Assembly: GCA_030824835.1 (NCBI GenBank)
Contig: JAPJRA010000088.1
Location: forward strand, 1-9,672
Source: Geminicoccaceae bacterium
Lineage (GTDB): Bacteria; Pseudomonadota; Alphaproteobacteria; Geminicoccales; Geminicoccaceae
Reading direction: 5' to 3'
Length of the DNA stretch: 9,672 nt
In this document: positions 1-6,732 of the stretch, one piece after another
Layout: the number at the start of each line of letters is the position of its first letter
How positions within the stretch are numbered: the stretch's first letter is position 1
The notes under the pieces: generated by a model
The model's database searches: none
What the model was told of the DNA's origin: nothing
What the model saw: only the letters and a program-made list of their open reading frames with translations
Position numbers and translations under genes: made by a program

Positions 1-436
1 GGTCGACGAAAGCCCGGCTCAGCGCATCCATCGGCACGATCCCGAGCCCGACCTCGTTGGAGACCAGCACCACCGGCCCGGTCGCCGCCGCCAGCGCCGC
101 CATCAGCCGGTCGCCCTCGGCCTCCGGGTCACGGTCGCCCAGCATCACGTTGGTGAGCCACAAGGTCAGGCAGTCGACCAGCAGGGCGCGCTCCGGACGG
201 GTGTGGGTCGCGATAGCCGCAGCCAGCTCCAGCGGCGCCTCGACGGTGAGCCAGGCGGCGCTGCGGCGATCGCGGTGGTGCTGGATACGCTGCCGCATCT
301 CACCGTCCAGCGCCTGCGCCGTGGCGACATAGACCGGCCGCAGACCCGACCCCAGGACCAGCGATTCGGCGTGCGCGCTCTTGCCGGAGCGGGCGCCGCC
401 GAGCACGAGGGTCAAGGATGGCAGGCGGGTGGTCAA
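1..436 (-). CDS. cobU: Adenosylcobinamide kinase / adenosylcobinamide-phosphate guanylyltransferase, 5' part
   Basis: Bifunctional cytoplasmic enzyme of cobalamin (B12) assembly: it phosphorylates adenosylcobinamide and then transfers GMP from GTP to make AdoCbi-GDP. About 145 residues are visible and the C-terminus lies beyond the left edge. The N-terminus carries the family P-loop LVLGGARSGKS (about residues 9-19), then PVYVATAQALDGEM, the QHHRDRR segment with the histidine expected to carry the guanylyl group, DCLTLWLTN and LVSNEVGLGIVP, all hallmarks of CobU/CobP. I place the start at TTG 436 because it leaves the usual handful of residues before the P-loop and has GGA (minus strand, 444-446) seven bases upstream; no ATG or GTG is available in frame nearby. 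A second TTG at 415 is possible but would start inside the first beta strand. The gene is divergent from the TerC gene, with no other cobalamin gene in view. Confidence 0.93.
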   Translation of the reverse strand, partial: MTTRLPSLTLVLGGARSGKSAHAESLVLGSGLRPVYVATAQALDGEMRQRIQHHRDRRSAAWLTVEAPLELAAAIATHTRPERALLVDCLTLWLTNVMLGDRDPEAEGDRLMAALAAATGPVVLVSNEVGLGIVPMDALSRAFVD

Positions 437-487
437 GCGGGTTTCCAGCTGATCGCGACCGGGTGGCAGGTAGGAGCAGTGCCGGCT

Positions 488-525
488 GCGACTGTCAATC
501 TCAGGCCTCCGAGGTTGACTGTCGC
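488..525. promoter_or_regulatory. Strong hairpin in the cobU/terC divergent spacer
   Basis: The arms GCGACTGTCAATCTC (488-502) and GAGGTTGACTGTCGC (511-525) pair over 15 positions with a single T-T mismatch, around the 8-base loop AGGCCTCC. One pair is T-G on the plus strand, which an RNA read towards the TerC gene would tolerate as U-G; read towards cobU it would be an A-C mismatch. There is no T-tract on either side, so a terminator is unlikely. It lies 52 bases before the cobU start and 69 bases before the TerC start. It could be an operator for a dimeric regulator or a leader structure; the sequence does not say which. It does not match the cobalamin or yybP-ykoY riboswitch motifs that I know. 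Confidence 0.55.
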
Positions 526-594
526 GACCCGAGCGGCAGATTTCCCTGCACGCGTCGTGCGGTGGCCGACGGCGCTCCTTGTCTCGGGGATACG

Positions 595-1212
595 ATGCTC
601 GATCCTGACCTGCTCTCGCAACTGACCGTCCTGATGAGCGTCGTGCTCATCGACATCGTCCTGGCGGGCGACAATGCGGTCGTGGTCGGCACCGCCGCGG
701 CTGGTCTGCCGCATGCGCAGCAGCGAAAGGTGATCATCATCGGTGCCGCGCTGGCACTGGTCGCGCGGGTCATCTTCGCGCTGGTGGCGACCCAGCTGCT
801 GGCGATCATCGGCCTGCTGTTCGCGGGCGGGCTGCTATTGCTCTGGGTCGCGTGGAAGATCTGGCGCGAGCTGCATTCGAACCACGGGGATGGGGGCGAA
901 CAGGCAGGCAAGGTCGCGGTGCCCAAGACGATGGGCTCGGCCATCATGCAGGTCGCCATCGCCGACATCTCGATGTCGCTGGACAATGTGCTGGCGGTGG
1001 CCGGCGCCGCCCGCGACCATCCGCGCATCATGATCTTCGGTCTGCTCCTGTCGATCGCCTTGATGGCCGTGGCGGCGCAGCTCATCGCCCGGCTGATCGA
1101 TCGGCATCGCTGGATCGCCTATATCGGCCTCGGCATCGTGCTCGTGGTCGCCGGCAAGATGATCTACGAGGGCGCGCACGAGATCTTCGCCGCCGTCAAC
1201 GGCGCCACCTGA
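595..1212 (+). CDS. TerC/YjbE-family integral membrane protein (putative Mn2+ or metal exporter)
   Basis: A 205-residue inner-membrane protein made mostly of hydrophobic helices (about residues 8-32, 46-65, 66-88, 113-137, 144-168, 173-191). It contains the two TerC repeats with conserved acidic/Asn motifs in the membrane: IDIVLAGDNAVV (19-30) and ADISMSLDNVLAVAG (123-137). Proteins of this family (TerC, Alx, YkoY/YceF) are linked to manganese export or metal supply to exported enzymes, and short YjbE-type members like this one are a recognised subgroup. The metal and direction of transport here are inference. ATG 595 is chosen because it directly precedes the first hydrophobic segment and has GGGGA at 586-590; the open frame reaches back to 418 but the upstream residues are polar and non-family. 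The gene is divergent from cobU and convergent with pckA. Confidence 0.85.
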   Translation: MLDPDLLSQLTVLMSVVLIDIVLAGDNAVVVGTAAAGLPHAQQRKVIIIGAALALVARVIFALVATQLLAIIGLLFAGGLLLLWVAWKIWRELHSNHGDGGEQAGKVAVPKTMGSAIMQVAIADISMSLDNVLAVAGAARDHPRIMIFGLLLSIALMAVAAQLIARLIDRHRWIAYIGLGIVLVVAGKMIYEGAHEIFAAVNGAT

Positions 1213-1215
1213 GCA

Positions 1216-1237
1216 GGCGGCGCCCGAAGGCGCCGCC
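1216..1237. terminator. GC-rich hairpin between convergent terC-family gene and pckA
   Basis: GGCGGCGCC (1216-1224) and GGCGCCGCC (1229-1237) are perfect 9-base complements closing a CGAA tetraloop (GAGA on the other strand). It sits three bases after the TerC-family stop codon and six bases after the pckA stop on the other strand, the position expected of a shared bidirectional terminator. No run of T follows on either side, so it is either a T-less terminator or an RNA 3'-end stabiliser. Confidence 0.6.
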
Positions 1238-1243
1238 GTCCGA

Positions 1244-2851
1244 TCAGGCGGCGGCGCGGATGCCGGCCGCTTGCACCTCGTCGCCGACGAACGGCATGAA
1301 GCGCGCGAAATTGGCCTCGAAGCGGGCGGCGAGCTGCCGGGCCGCCTGATCGTAGGCATTCTTGTCGGCCCAGGTCGTGCGCGGGTCGAGCAGCTGCGGA
1401 TCCACGCAGGGGCAGGCCTGCGGCATGTGCAGGCCGAACACCGGATGCACCTTCATCGGGGCCTGCTCCAGGCTGCCGTCCAAAGCCGCGTTCAGCAGCG
1501 CCCGGGTCGCCTTGATCGGCATGCGCCGGCCAGTCCCGTAGGCGCCGCCGGTCCAGCCGGTGTTCAACAGCCAGCATTTCGCCCGGTGGCGGAGCATCAG
1601 GTCGCCCAGCATCTCCGCGTAGACACTCGGATGACGCGGCAGGAACGGGGCGCCGAAGCAGGTCGAGAACACCGCCTGCGGGGCGGTCACACCGCGCTCG
1701 GTGCCGGCGAGCTTGGCCGTGTAGCCGGAGAGGAAGTGATACATCGCCTGCTCGGCGGTGAGCAGGCTGATCGGCGGCAGCACGCCGAAGGCGTCGGCCG
1801 TCAGCATCACGATGTGGTTGGGGTGACCCGCCCGGCCGGTGGCGCTGGCGTTGGGGATGAAGCTCAGCGGGTAGCAGCTGCGCGTGTTCTCGGTCAGGCT
1901 GTCGTCGTCGAAGAGTGGTGCCAGCGTCGTCGGGTCGAGCTTGACGTTCTCCAGCACGGCGCCGAACCGCGACGAGGCGGCGTGGATTTCGGGCTCGGCC
2001 TGCGGATCGAGGCGCACCACCTTGGCGTAGCAGCCACCCTCGAAGTTGAACACGCCGTCCGGCCCCCAGCCATGCTCGTCATCGCCGATAAGCGTGCGGC
2101 CGGGATCGGCGGACAGCGTCGTCTTGCCGGTGCCGGAGAGGCCGAAGAACGCTGCGGCGTGGCCGTCTGCGTCGACGTTGGCCGAGCAGTGCATCGGCAG
2201 CACGCCGGCGTCGGGCAGGAGGTAGTTGAGGATGGTGAACACCGACTTCTTGATCTCGCCGGCATAGGCGGTGCCGGCGATCAGGACCAGGCGATGGCGG
2301 AAGTCGACGGCGATGACGGTCGAGGAGTTGGTGCCGTCGACGGCAGGGTCGGCTTCGAGGCTCGGCAGCTGCAGCACCACCCAGTCGGGCTCGTAGCCGA
2401 CGAGCTGGTCCGGCTCCGGCCGGATCAGCATGTTGCGCGCGAACAGGTTGTGCCATGCCTGCTCGGTGATGACCCGCACCTTGAGCTGATGCGCCGGGTC
2501 GGCGCCCGCGTGCAGGTCCTGCACGAACAGCTCGCGGCCGGCGACATGGGCAACGGCCCGCTTCGCCAGACCGGCGAAACGCTCGGGCTCGAGCGCCTGG
2601 TTGGTCGTCCCCCAGTCGATCGTCTTGTCGAGCTCGGGATAGGCCACGAAGAACTTGTCGTTGGGCGAGCGGCCGGTGAACTTGCCGGTCGTGGCCACGA
2701 TGGAGCCATCCGCGCTGAGGCGGGCCTCGTCGCGCCGCAGCGCCTCGGTCACCAGCTGCGCCGGCAGCAGGTTATGCCAGATGCGCCCCGGTCGGGCGTC
2801 GCCCAGCACGCTGCAGCCTACCCCCAGGTCGATGTGACCGTCGATCTTCAC
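1244..2851 (-). CDS. pckA: Phosphoenolpyruvate carboxykinase (ATP)
   Basis: Converts oxaloacetate plus ATP to phosphoenolpyruvate, CO2 and ADP, the first committed step of gluconeogenesis from C4 acids; cytoplasmic. The 535-residue product is the normal length for bacterial ATP-type PEPCK. All key sites are visible: TGRSPNDKF with the substrate-binding Arg61, the lysine pair in GEIKKSVF (Lys201-202), MHCSANV (His221), the P-loop GLSGTGKT (237-244), and the signature GDDEHGW...FEGGCYAK (256-277), which holds the metal-binding aspartates, and NTRSCYPL further on. The start is GTG 2851: the frame stays open upstream to 3103 but those residues are not PEPCK, and GGGGGA (2858-2863 on the plus coordinates) lies six bases before the GTG. 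A DUF2470 gene lies 92 bases upstream on the same strand. I could not recognise a clear promoter in that gap. Confidence 0.98.
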   Translation of the reverse strand: MKIDGHIDLGVGCSVLGDARPGRIWHNLLPAQLVTEALRRDEARLSADGSIVATTGKFTGRSPNDKFFVAYPELDKTIDWGTTNQALEPERFAGLAKRAVAHVAGRELFVQDLHAGADPAHQLKVRVITEQAWHNLFARNMLIRPEPDQLVGYEPDWVVLQLPSLEADPAVDGTNSSTVIAVDFRHRLVLIAGTAYAGEIKKSVFTILNYLLPDAGVLPMHCSANVDADGHAAAFFGLSGTGKTTLSADPGRTLIGDDEHGWGPDGVFNFEGGCYAKVVRLDPQAEPEIHAASSRFGAVLENVKLDPTTLAPLFDDDSLTENTRSCYPLSFIPNASATGRAGHPNHIVMLTADAFGVLPPISLLTAEQAMYHFLSGYTAKLAGTERGVTAPQAVFSTCFGAPFLPRHPSVYAEMLGDLMLRHRAKCWLLNTGWTGGAYGTGRRMPIKATRALLNAALDGSLEQAPMKVHPVFGLHMPQACPCVDPQLLDPRTTWADKNAYDQAARQLAARFEANFARFMPFVGDEVQAAGIRAAA

Positions 2852-2943
2852 TCCGCATCCCCCACACTGAAAAGCCAAAGAAAACCTGCACCGAGGCGCA
2901 GCTCCAAAACCGATCACCCAACACGCCGTTCCGCCATGGGGCC

Positions 2944-3672
2944 TTATGCCACCCCGGCGTCGGCGCGGGCCCGGCGCGCCAGCCGCACCAGCTCCGCCCT
3001 TACGCCAGCCGCATCGTGCACCGGCTGCTCGAACCACAGCCGAGCCACGTTCGGGCCCTGGCGCAGGTCGCAGCCTTCGGCATCGATGCCGCTCAACGAC
3101 CAATTGCCACCGCTGCGCGACAGGAGCCGGGTGGCATAGAGCTGCACCGCGTCGGCATGGTCGGTGTTCATGTGGGTCAGGACATCCCGCTCCTGGTCGG
3201 GCAGCGGTCCCAGGCTCCCGGCAGGGAGCAGGACGGCATCGCCGCCGACCCAGTGAATCCGCCCGAATCCCGCCACCAGATGCGCCCGCTCGACGCAGAC
3301 GCGGTACAGGTTGAAGTCGCGAAAGCCCGTGTAGGCGGCGGCATCCGGGTGCCGTGCGACATAGCGCGCGAGCAGCCGCGGGTCGGCCGTGCGCTCGATC
3401 CGACCCTGCACCGTGGCGCGCTCGCCGGCCAGCGGCACGGCATGCTCGAGCGTGCCGTCGAACAGCAGGGACACCCTGGCATCGGCCGTCAGGTTCTTGG
3501 TGTGGTCGGCGAGGTCGGACAGATACAGCAACGGGCTGGCGTCGTGATCCAGGGCCACCATCGCCAGCGAGACATAGGGCGCGCCCGAGCCGACGGCGAG
3601 CGTGCCGAGCCCGACCCTCGTGCAGGACCGCATCAACCGTCGGATGACGGTGCCGTTGTCGCTGTCAGTCAT
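2944..3672 (-). CDS. HugZ-like protein: pyridoxamine 5'-phosphate oxidase fold plus DUF2470
   Basis: A 242-residue cytoplasmic protein with the architecture of the putative heme-iron utilisation family (COG0748). The N-terminal split-barrel has [13 protein letters not shown] (13-25) and the flavin-oxidase-like stretch [19 protein letters not shown] (32-50) followed by LADHTKNL (54-61); [20 protein letters not shown] (117-136) is also typical. The C-terminal DUF2470 domain (about 158-238) opens with [10 protein letters not shown] (167-176), with histidines suited to heme or metal contact. HugZ of other bacteria degrades or stores heme; most alphaproteobacterial homologues have no tested role, so the function here is uncertain. 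ATG 3672 matches where homologues begin; a TTG at 3693 is possible, and neither has a strong ribosome binding site. It is followed by pckA in the same direction after 92 bases, so co-transcription is possible. No heme uptake gene is nearby. Confidence 0.85.
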   Translation of the reverse strand: MTDSDNGTVIRRLMRSCTRVGLGTLAVGSGAPYVSLAMVALDHDASPLLYLSDLADHTKNLTADARVSLLFDGTLEHAVPLAGERATVQGRIERTADPRLLARYVARHPDAAAYTGFRDFNLYRVCVERAHLVAGFGRIHWVGGDAVLLPAGSLGPLPDQERDVLTHMNTDHADAVQLYATRLLSRSGGNWSLSGIDAEGCDLRQGPNVARLWFEQPVHDAAGVRAELVRLARRARADAGVA

Positions 3673-3755
3673 GGCCGCACAGGCTGTCCACAAGTAAGGT
3701 GGGCGTCAAGCAAGGGGCCATCCGGCATGCTTCCACGTATGTCCAGAGTGACCCA

Positions 3756-3786
3756 ACGCTAGCGTGAACCCGCGGTGCTTACCGCG
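3756..3786. other. Two short palindromes in the divergent DUF2470/MBL spacer
   Basis: Within the roughly 200-base spacer 3673-3870 I see ACGCTAGCGT (3756-3765), a perfect 10-base palindrome, and CGCGGT-gctt-ACCGCG (3771-3786), a perfect 6-bp stem with a tetraloop. Either may be an operator or a leader hairpin, but in GC-rich DNA short palindromes also arise by chance. The second overlaps the farther upstream possible start (GTG 3775) of the downstream gene, which speaks mildly against using that start. Confidence 0.3.
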
Positions 3787-3858
3787 ACGCCATTTGTCAC
3801 AGCTTGCGCGGCACGCTGTCCGGTGAGGTCGGCGGCACGGCAGCTGGGCGTAGATTTG

Positions 3859-3865
3859 AAGAGGA
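3859..3865 (+). promoter_or_regulatory. Ribosome binding site deciding the MBL-fold start
   Basis: AAGAGGA ends five bases before GTG 3871. It is much better than anything before the other in-frame candidate, GTG 3775, and it places the start just before the conserved part of the protein. Confidence 0.65.
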
Positions 3866-3870
3866 CAGCC

Positions 3871-4881
3871 GTGGTCGATCTATTCGCTGCACCGGAATAC
3901 GGCGAAGCCGTGCCGGTCGATGACCGGATATTCTGGCTGAGGGCGCGGCTGCCCTTGGCGCTGAACCACGTCAACCTCTGGCTGTGCGACGACGGCGACG
4001 GCTGGACGATCGTCGACACCGGCTACGGCGATCCGCCGACCTGGCAGATGTGGGAAGCGGCGTTGGGTGGGCTGCTGGCCGGACGGCCGGTGCACCGGGT
4101 GCTGGTCACGCATTTCCACCCCGACCATGTCGGCCAGGCCGGCGCGCTGTGCCGGGCCACCGGCGCCGAGCTGTGGATGAGCCGCACCGAATGGCTGATG
4201 TGCCGGGCCCTGGCCCTGGACACCAGCATGGCGTCGATCGCGGCCACCGAGGGCTGCTATCGCACCGCCGACCTGCCCGAGGCGGTCGTCGCCCGTCAGG
4301 TCCAGCGCGGCAACGCCTACCGCAAGGTGGTCAGCGAGCCGCAGCCGGTGTTCACCCGCATTGTCGCCGGGCAGACCCTGACCATGGCCGGCAGCCGGTG
4401 GGACGTGCTGATCGGCCAGGGGCACGCTCCCGAGCAGGTCACGCTGTGGTGCAAGGAGCGGAACCTGTTGATCGCGGCCGACCAGATCCTGCCGCGGATC
4501 TCGCCGGTGATCGGTGTCTGGCCATCCGAGCCCGATGCCGACCCCTTGCACGACTTCCTGACCTCGCTGGTCCCGTACCGCGATCTGCCCGAGGATTGTC
4601 GGGTGCTGCCGTCGCACGGCCTGCCGTTCGTGGGGCTGCACGGCAGGCTCGGGCAGCTGGCCGATCACCATGCCGAGCGCCTGGAGCGGACGCTGACCGC
4701 ATGCGCGGCACCGACCACCGCCGCCGCGGTGCTGCAGGCGCTGTTCCAGCGGGCGCTCGACGCGCATCAGACGGGCTTCGCGCTCGCGGAAACGCTGGCG
4801 CACCTGAACCATCTGATCGGGAAGGGCCAGCTCGACAGGTGGCGCGATGCCGACGGCGTCACGCTCTATCGCTGCCGCTAG
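3871..4881 (+). CDS. Metallo-beta-lactamase-fold hydrolase (glyoxalase II-like family)
   Basis: A 336-residue protein with a complete two-metal MBL site: THFHPDH (His81, His83, Asp85, His86), GQGHAPEQV (His185), AADQILP (Asp204) and LPSHG (His249). The first beta strands (LNHVNLWLC, WTIVDTGYG) are also typical. After about residue 255 there is an alpha-helical tail including TTAAAVLQALF and LAHLNHLIGKGQLDR...GVTLYRC, which resembles the small winged-helix-like C-terminal domain found in many long MBL hydrolases. No secretion signal is visible, so it is probably cytoplasmic. The substrate cannot be told from sequence; thioester or lactone hydrolysis is common in this family. GTG 3871 is preferred over GTG 3775, whose extra 32 residues are not family-like. 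The stop is only five bases from the stop of the convergent diguanylate cyclase gene. Confidence 0.88.
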   Translation: MVDLFAAPEYGEAVPVDDRIFWLRARLPLALNHVNLWLCDDGDGWTIVDTGYGDPPTWQMWEAALGGLLAGRPVHRVLVTHFHPDHVGQAGALCRATGAELWMSRTEWLMCRALALDTSMASIAATEGCYRTADLPEAVVARQVQRGNAYRKVVSEPQPVFTRIVAGQTLTMAGSRWDVLIGQGHAPEQVTLWCKERNLLIAADQILPRISPVIGVWPSEPDADPLHDFLTSLVPYRDLPEDCRVLPSHGLPFVGLHGRLGQLADHHAERLERTLTACAAPTTAAAVLQALFQRALDAHQTGFALAETLAHLNHLIGKGQLDRWRDADGVTLYRCR

Positions 4882-4886
4882 AACCC

Positions 4887-5837
4887 CTAGCCGCGCCGGA
4901 ACACGGACCAGAGGACGCGGCGCCCCTTGGCCCGGTACATCCGCCGGTCGGCATGGCGCAGCAGGCTGGTGGCGTCCTCGCCGTCCTCGGGGAACAGCGC
5001 CACGCCGATGCTGGCGCGCAGCGTGCCGACGCTGCCCGCGGCGTCGGCCGGCTCGGCCAGACGCTGCACCAGCTCACGGCCGCGCTCGTGCGCGATCTCG
5101 CGGTGGCCGATGCCCTCCAGGATGACGGCGAACTCGTCCCCGCCCCAGCGGGCCACCGTGTCCGACGCCCGCACCGAGTGGAGCAGCCGCTCGGCCGCCA
5201 CGACCAGCATCCGGTCGCCGGCGTCATGCCCGTGGCGGTCGTTGATCGCCTTGAAATTGTCGAGGTCGAGAAACAGCAGGGCGCCGGAGGTCCGGTTGCG
5301 GTAGCTGCGGGCGATGGCGTGCGCCAGCCGCTCCTCCAGCAGCCAGCGATTGGCGAGGCCGGTCAGCCGGTCGTGCGTCGCCAAGTAGAACAGCTGTCGT
5401 GCCCCCTGATCCAGCAGCGCCAGCTGCTGCAGCAGGTTCACCACCTCGCTGCGGTCGATGGCGCGGCGGGCGCGGAACGGCCACCACGGCGCCACGGTCT
5501 CGACATCGTGCGTGACGGTCGGCAGCGGCACCACTGGAACGCCGGGAGCCGCCGCCTGCAGCCGCACCAGCGCGTTGAGGTTCGCCAGGTCTGGCGGGCC
5601 CACGCCCAGGAACACGATCGCCGGTCGATCGACGATCAGCCGCTCGAGCGCCTGGTTCACGGACACGAGCTCGAGCAGATGGGTCTGCGGCAGGCCCGCC
5701 TCCTGCAGCAGGCTGCGGGCCTGCAGGGCCAGCTGCCGCTCGGCCCCGACCACCAGGGCCGAGAAGGGCTGGGTGACCCGGCATGCGTCCGGCTGCCCGA
5801 GGCCGGGGCGGAGCAGGGCGGGAAGGTCCAGGCGCAT
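4887..5837 (-). CDS. Diguanylate cyclase with degenerate receiver-like N-terminal domain
   Basis: A 316-residue cytoplasmic protein predicted to make cyclic di-GMP from two GTP. The GGDEF domain (about 150-312) is intact: HDRLTGLANR (155-164), LFLDLDNFKAINDRHGHDAGD (188-208), an RxxD inhibitory site RASD (223-226) exactly five residues before GGDEF (232-236), and ASIGVALFPEDG (275-286). Residues about 25-140 look like a CheY-type receiver (SALVVGAERQLALQARSLL, then IVFLGVGPP, then PVVPLPT), but the acidic pair is Gly-Ala, the phospho-acceptor Asp is Gly (FLGVG), and no KP motif is visible. The input is therefore probably not phosphorylation. ATG 5837 has ACGGA seven bases upstream and starts right where homology-like sequence begins; the frame stays open to 6218 but through the AT-rich spacer. 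It is divergent from the RraA gene and convergent with the MBL gene. Confidence 0.92.
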   Translation of the reverse strand: MRLDLPALLRPGLGQPDACRVTQPFSALVVGAERQLALQARSLLQEAGLPQTHLLELVSVNQALERLIVDRPAIVFLGVGPPDLANLNALVRLQAAAPGVPVVPLPTVTHDVETVAPWWPFRARRAIDRSEVVNLLQQLALLDQGARQLFYLATHDRLTGLANRWLLEERLAHAIARSYRNRTSGALLFLDLDNFKAINDRHGHDAGDRMLVVAAERLLHSVRASDTVARWGGDEFAVILEGIGHREIAHERGRELVQRLAEPADAAGSVGTLRASIGVALFPEDGEDATSLLRHADRRMYRAKGRRVLWSVFRRG

Positions 5838-5863
5838 AGAGCTGTCCGTTGCAAATTGCGAGA

Positions 5864-5893
5864 ACCATAACGGCGATGACCGATATCGCGCAA
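5864..5893 (-). promoter_or_regulatory. Candidate promoter of the diguanylate cyclase gene
   Basis: On the minus strand TTGCGC (5893-5888) is followed after 18 bases by TATGGT (5869-5864), giving a leader of roughly 20 bases to ATG 5837. The -10 matches consensus at four of six positions and the -35 at three of six. This is a pattern match only. Confidence 0.3.
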
Positions 5894-6021
5894 TAATTGA
5901 AATGATGGCGATGATATTTAACTTTTCATGTGTGGTGGTATGCCCCCCTGCCGTCGAACATCGCTTGACTTGCCCGGCTGCCTGCCCTTCCCATGCGGCG
6001 CCGCGCAGGCTGACAAGAAGC

Positions 6022-6027
6022 AGGAGG
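6022..6027 (+). promoter_or_regulatory. Consensus ribosome binding site supporting a TTG start
   Basis: A perfect AGGAGG lies six bases before TTG 6034. It decides the start of the RraA gene, since no ATG or GTG in frame gives a family-length product. Confidence 0.8.
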
Positions 6028-6033
6028 CTGGGC

Positions 6034-6732
6034 TTGACGATCGATCTGCGGTTGCTCGACCATTTGCGGGCGTTCGATACGCCCACCATCTGCAATGCGC
6101 TGGAGCTCGTGACGCCCGAGAATCGCGGCGCGGGCTTCTCCACCCGCCCGTTCGTCGCCGCCTTCCCGGCCATGCAGCCGATCGTCGGGTTCGCCCGTAC
6201 GGCGACCATCCGGGCCACCCACCGGCCGGAGACGTCCCCGGCGGAGCTGAAGGCGCTGCGGCTGGCCTATTACGAGTATGTGGCCAGCCCTCCGGGCCCC
6301 ACGATCACCGTCCTGCAGGACCTGGACCCCGAGCCCGGTTACGGCGCCTTCTGGGGCGAGGTGAACACCGCGGTGCACAAGGGACTGGGCGTGCTGGGGT
6401 GCATCACCAACGGCTCGATCCGCGATCTCGACATGATCGCCACCGATTTCCAGCTCCTGGCCGGCTCGGTCGGCCCCAGCCACGCCTGGGTCCATGTCGA
6501 GGCGATCGAGCTCGAAGTCACGGTCCACGGCGCGCGGGTGCGCCACGGCGACCTGATCCACGCCGACAAGCACGGCATGGTCGTGATCCCTGAGGCGGCG
6601 GCGGCCGAGCTGCCGCTGGCGATCGATCTCTGCACCAGGCGGGAGGCACCGATCATCGCCGCCGCGCGCCAGCCCGATTTCGATGTCGCCAAGCTCCGTG
6701 CCGCCATGGCCGAGGCCGACGACATTCACTGA
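6034..6732 (+). CDS. RraA-family protein (4-hydroxy-4-methyl-2-oxoglutarate aldolase / RNase E inhibitor fold)
   Basis: A 232-residue cytoplasmic protein. The family hallmark GCITNGSIRDLD (122-133) gives the NGxxRD motif with Arg130 and Asp131, which bind substrate and divalent metal in the aldolases; DTPTICNALE (15-24), FARTATI (53-59), WGEVNTAVHKGLG (107-119) and HADKHGMVVIP (176-186) fit as well. The family covers metal-dependent HMG/oxaloacetate-cleaving aldolases, proteins long mislabelled as demethylmenaquinone methyltransferases, and the RNase E inhibitor RraA. The Arg-Asp pair and the Gly/Glu pocket make a lyase-type enzyme more likely here than an RNase regulator, but the substrate is unknown. 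There is no protocatechuate-cleavage gene nearby to support the classic aldolase role. Its last seven bases overlap the end of the convergent hydrolase gene. Confidence 0.85.
   Translation: MTIDLRLLDHLRAFDTPTICNALELVTPENRGAGFSTRPFVAAFPAMQPIVGFARTATIRATHRPETSPAELKALRLAYYEYVASPPGPTITVLQDLDPEPGYGAFWGEVNTAVHKGLGVLGCITNGSIRDLDMIATDFQLLAGSVGPSHAWVHVEAIELEVTVHGARVRHGDLIHADKHGMVVIPEAAAAELPLAIDLCTRREAPIIAAARQPDFDVAKLRAAMAEADDIH

Larger units (their letters stand above)
5838..6033. promoter_or_regulatory. AT-rich divergent promoter region between the GGDEF and RraA genes
   Basis: The stretch from about 5848 to 5930 is clearly richer in A and T than anything else in the window. It contains short interrupted palindromes GCAAaTTGC (5851-5859), CGATATCG (5881-5888) and CAATaATTG (5891-5899), and GGCGATGA occurs twice (5872-5879 and 5907-5914). 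On the plus strand, TTGAAA (5897-5902) with TAACTT (5919-5924) at 16 bases, or TTGACT (5965-5970) followed by only a poor -10, could serve the RraA gene. This is the expected place for both promoters; individual boxes are uncertain. Confidence 0.5.

Noticed and set aside
437..594. Possible cobalamin riboswitch upstream of cobU
   Set aside because: On the minus strand GGGAA, GCGACAGTCAA and ACCTGCC occur in the right order, but the spacing is far too short, the core CCCGCAACTGT and GCCACTG elements are missing, and the B12-box half AGCCGG is too far from ACCTGCC. A covariance-model search would settle it.
437..594. Possible yybP-ykoY (manganese) riboswitch before the TerC-family gene
   Set aside because: The typical GGGGAGTAG-like start and the conserved loop segments are not present on the plus strand; only the gene family hints at it.
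1271..3139. A 622-codon open frame on the plus strand antisense to pckA
   Set aside because: It mirrors the pckA codon pattern in GC-rich DNA, its product is low-complexity and rich in Gly, Arg, Val and His, and it matches no family I know; pckA on the other strand is beyond doubt.
3775..3870. Longer N-terminus of the MBL protein from GTG 3775
   Set aside because: The extra 32 residues are not family-like, the GTG lies in a hairpin, and GTG 3871 has a much better ribosome binding site.
3984..5870. A 628-codon plus-strand open frame across the MBL and GGDEF genes
   Set aside because: It overlaps two well-supported genes in other frames, and the product has the Arg/Ala/Gln-rich make-up of a shadow frame.
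5838..6218. N-terminal extension of the diguanylate cyclase to 6218
   Set aside because: The extension would cross the AT-rich spacer and the start of the RraA gene; ATG 5837 has a ribosome binding site and a family-like beginning.
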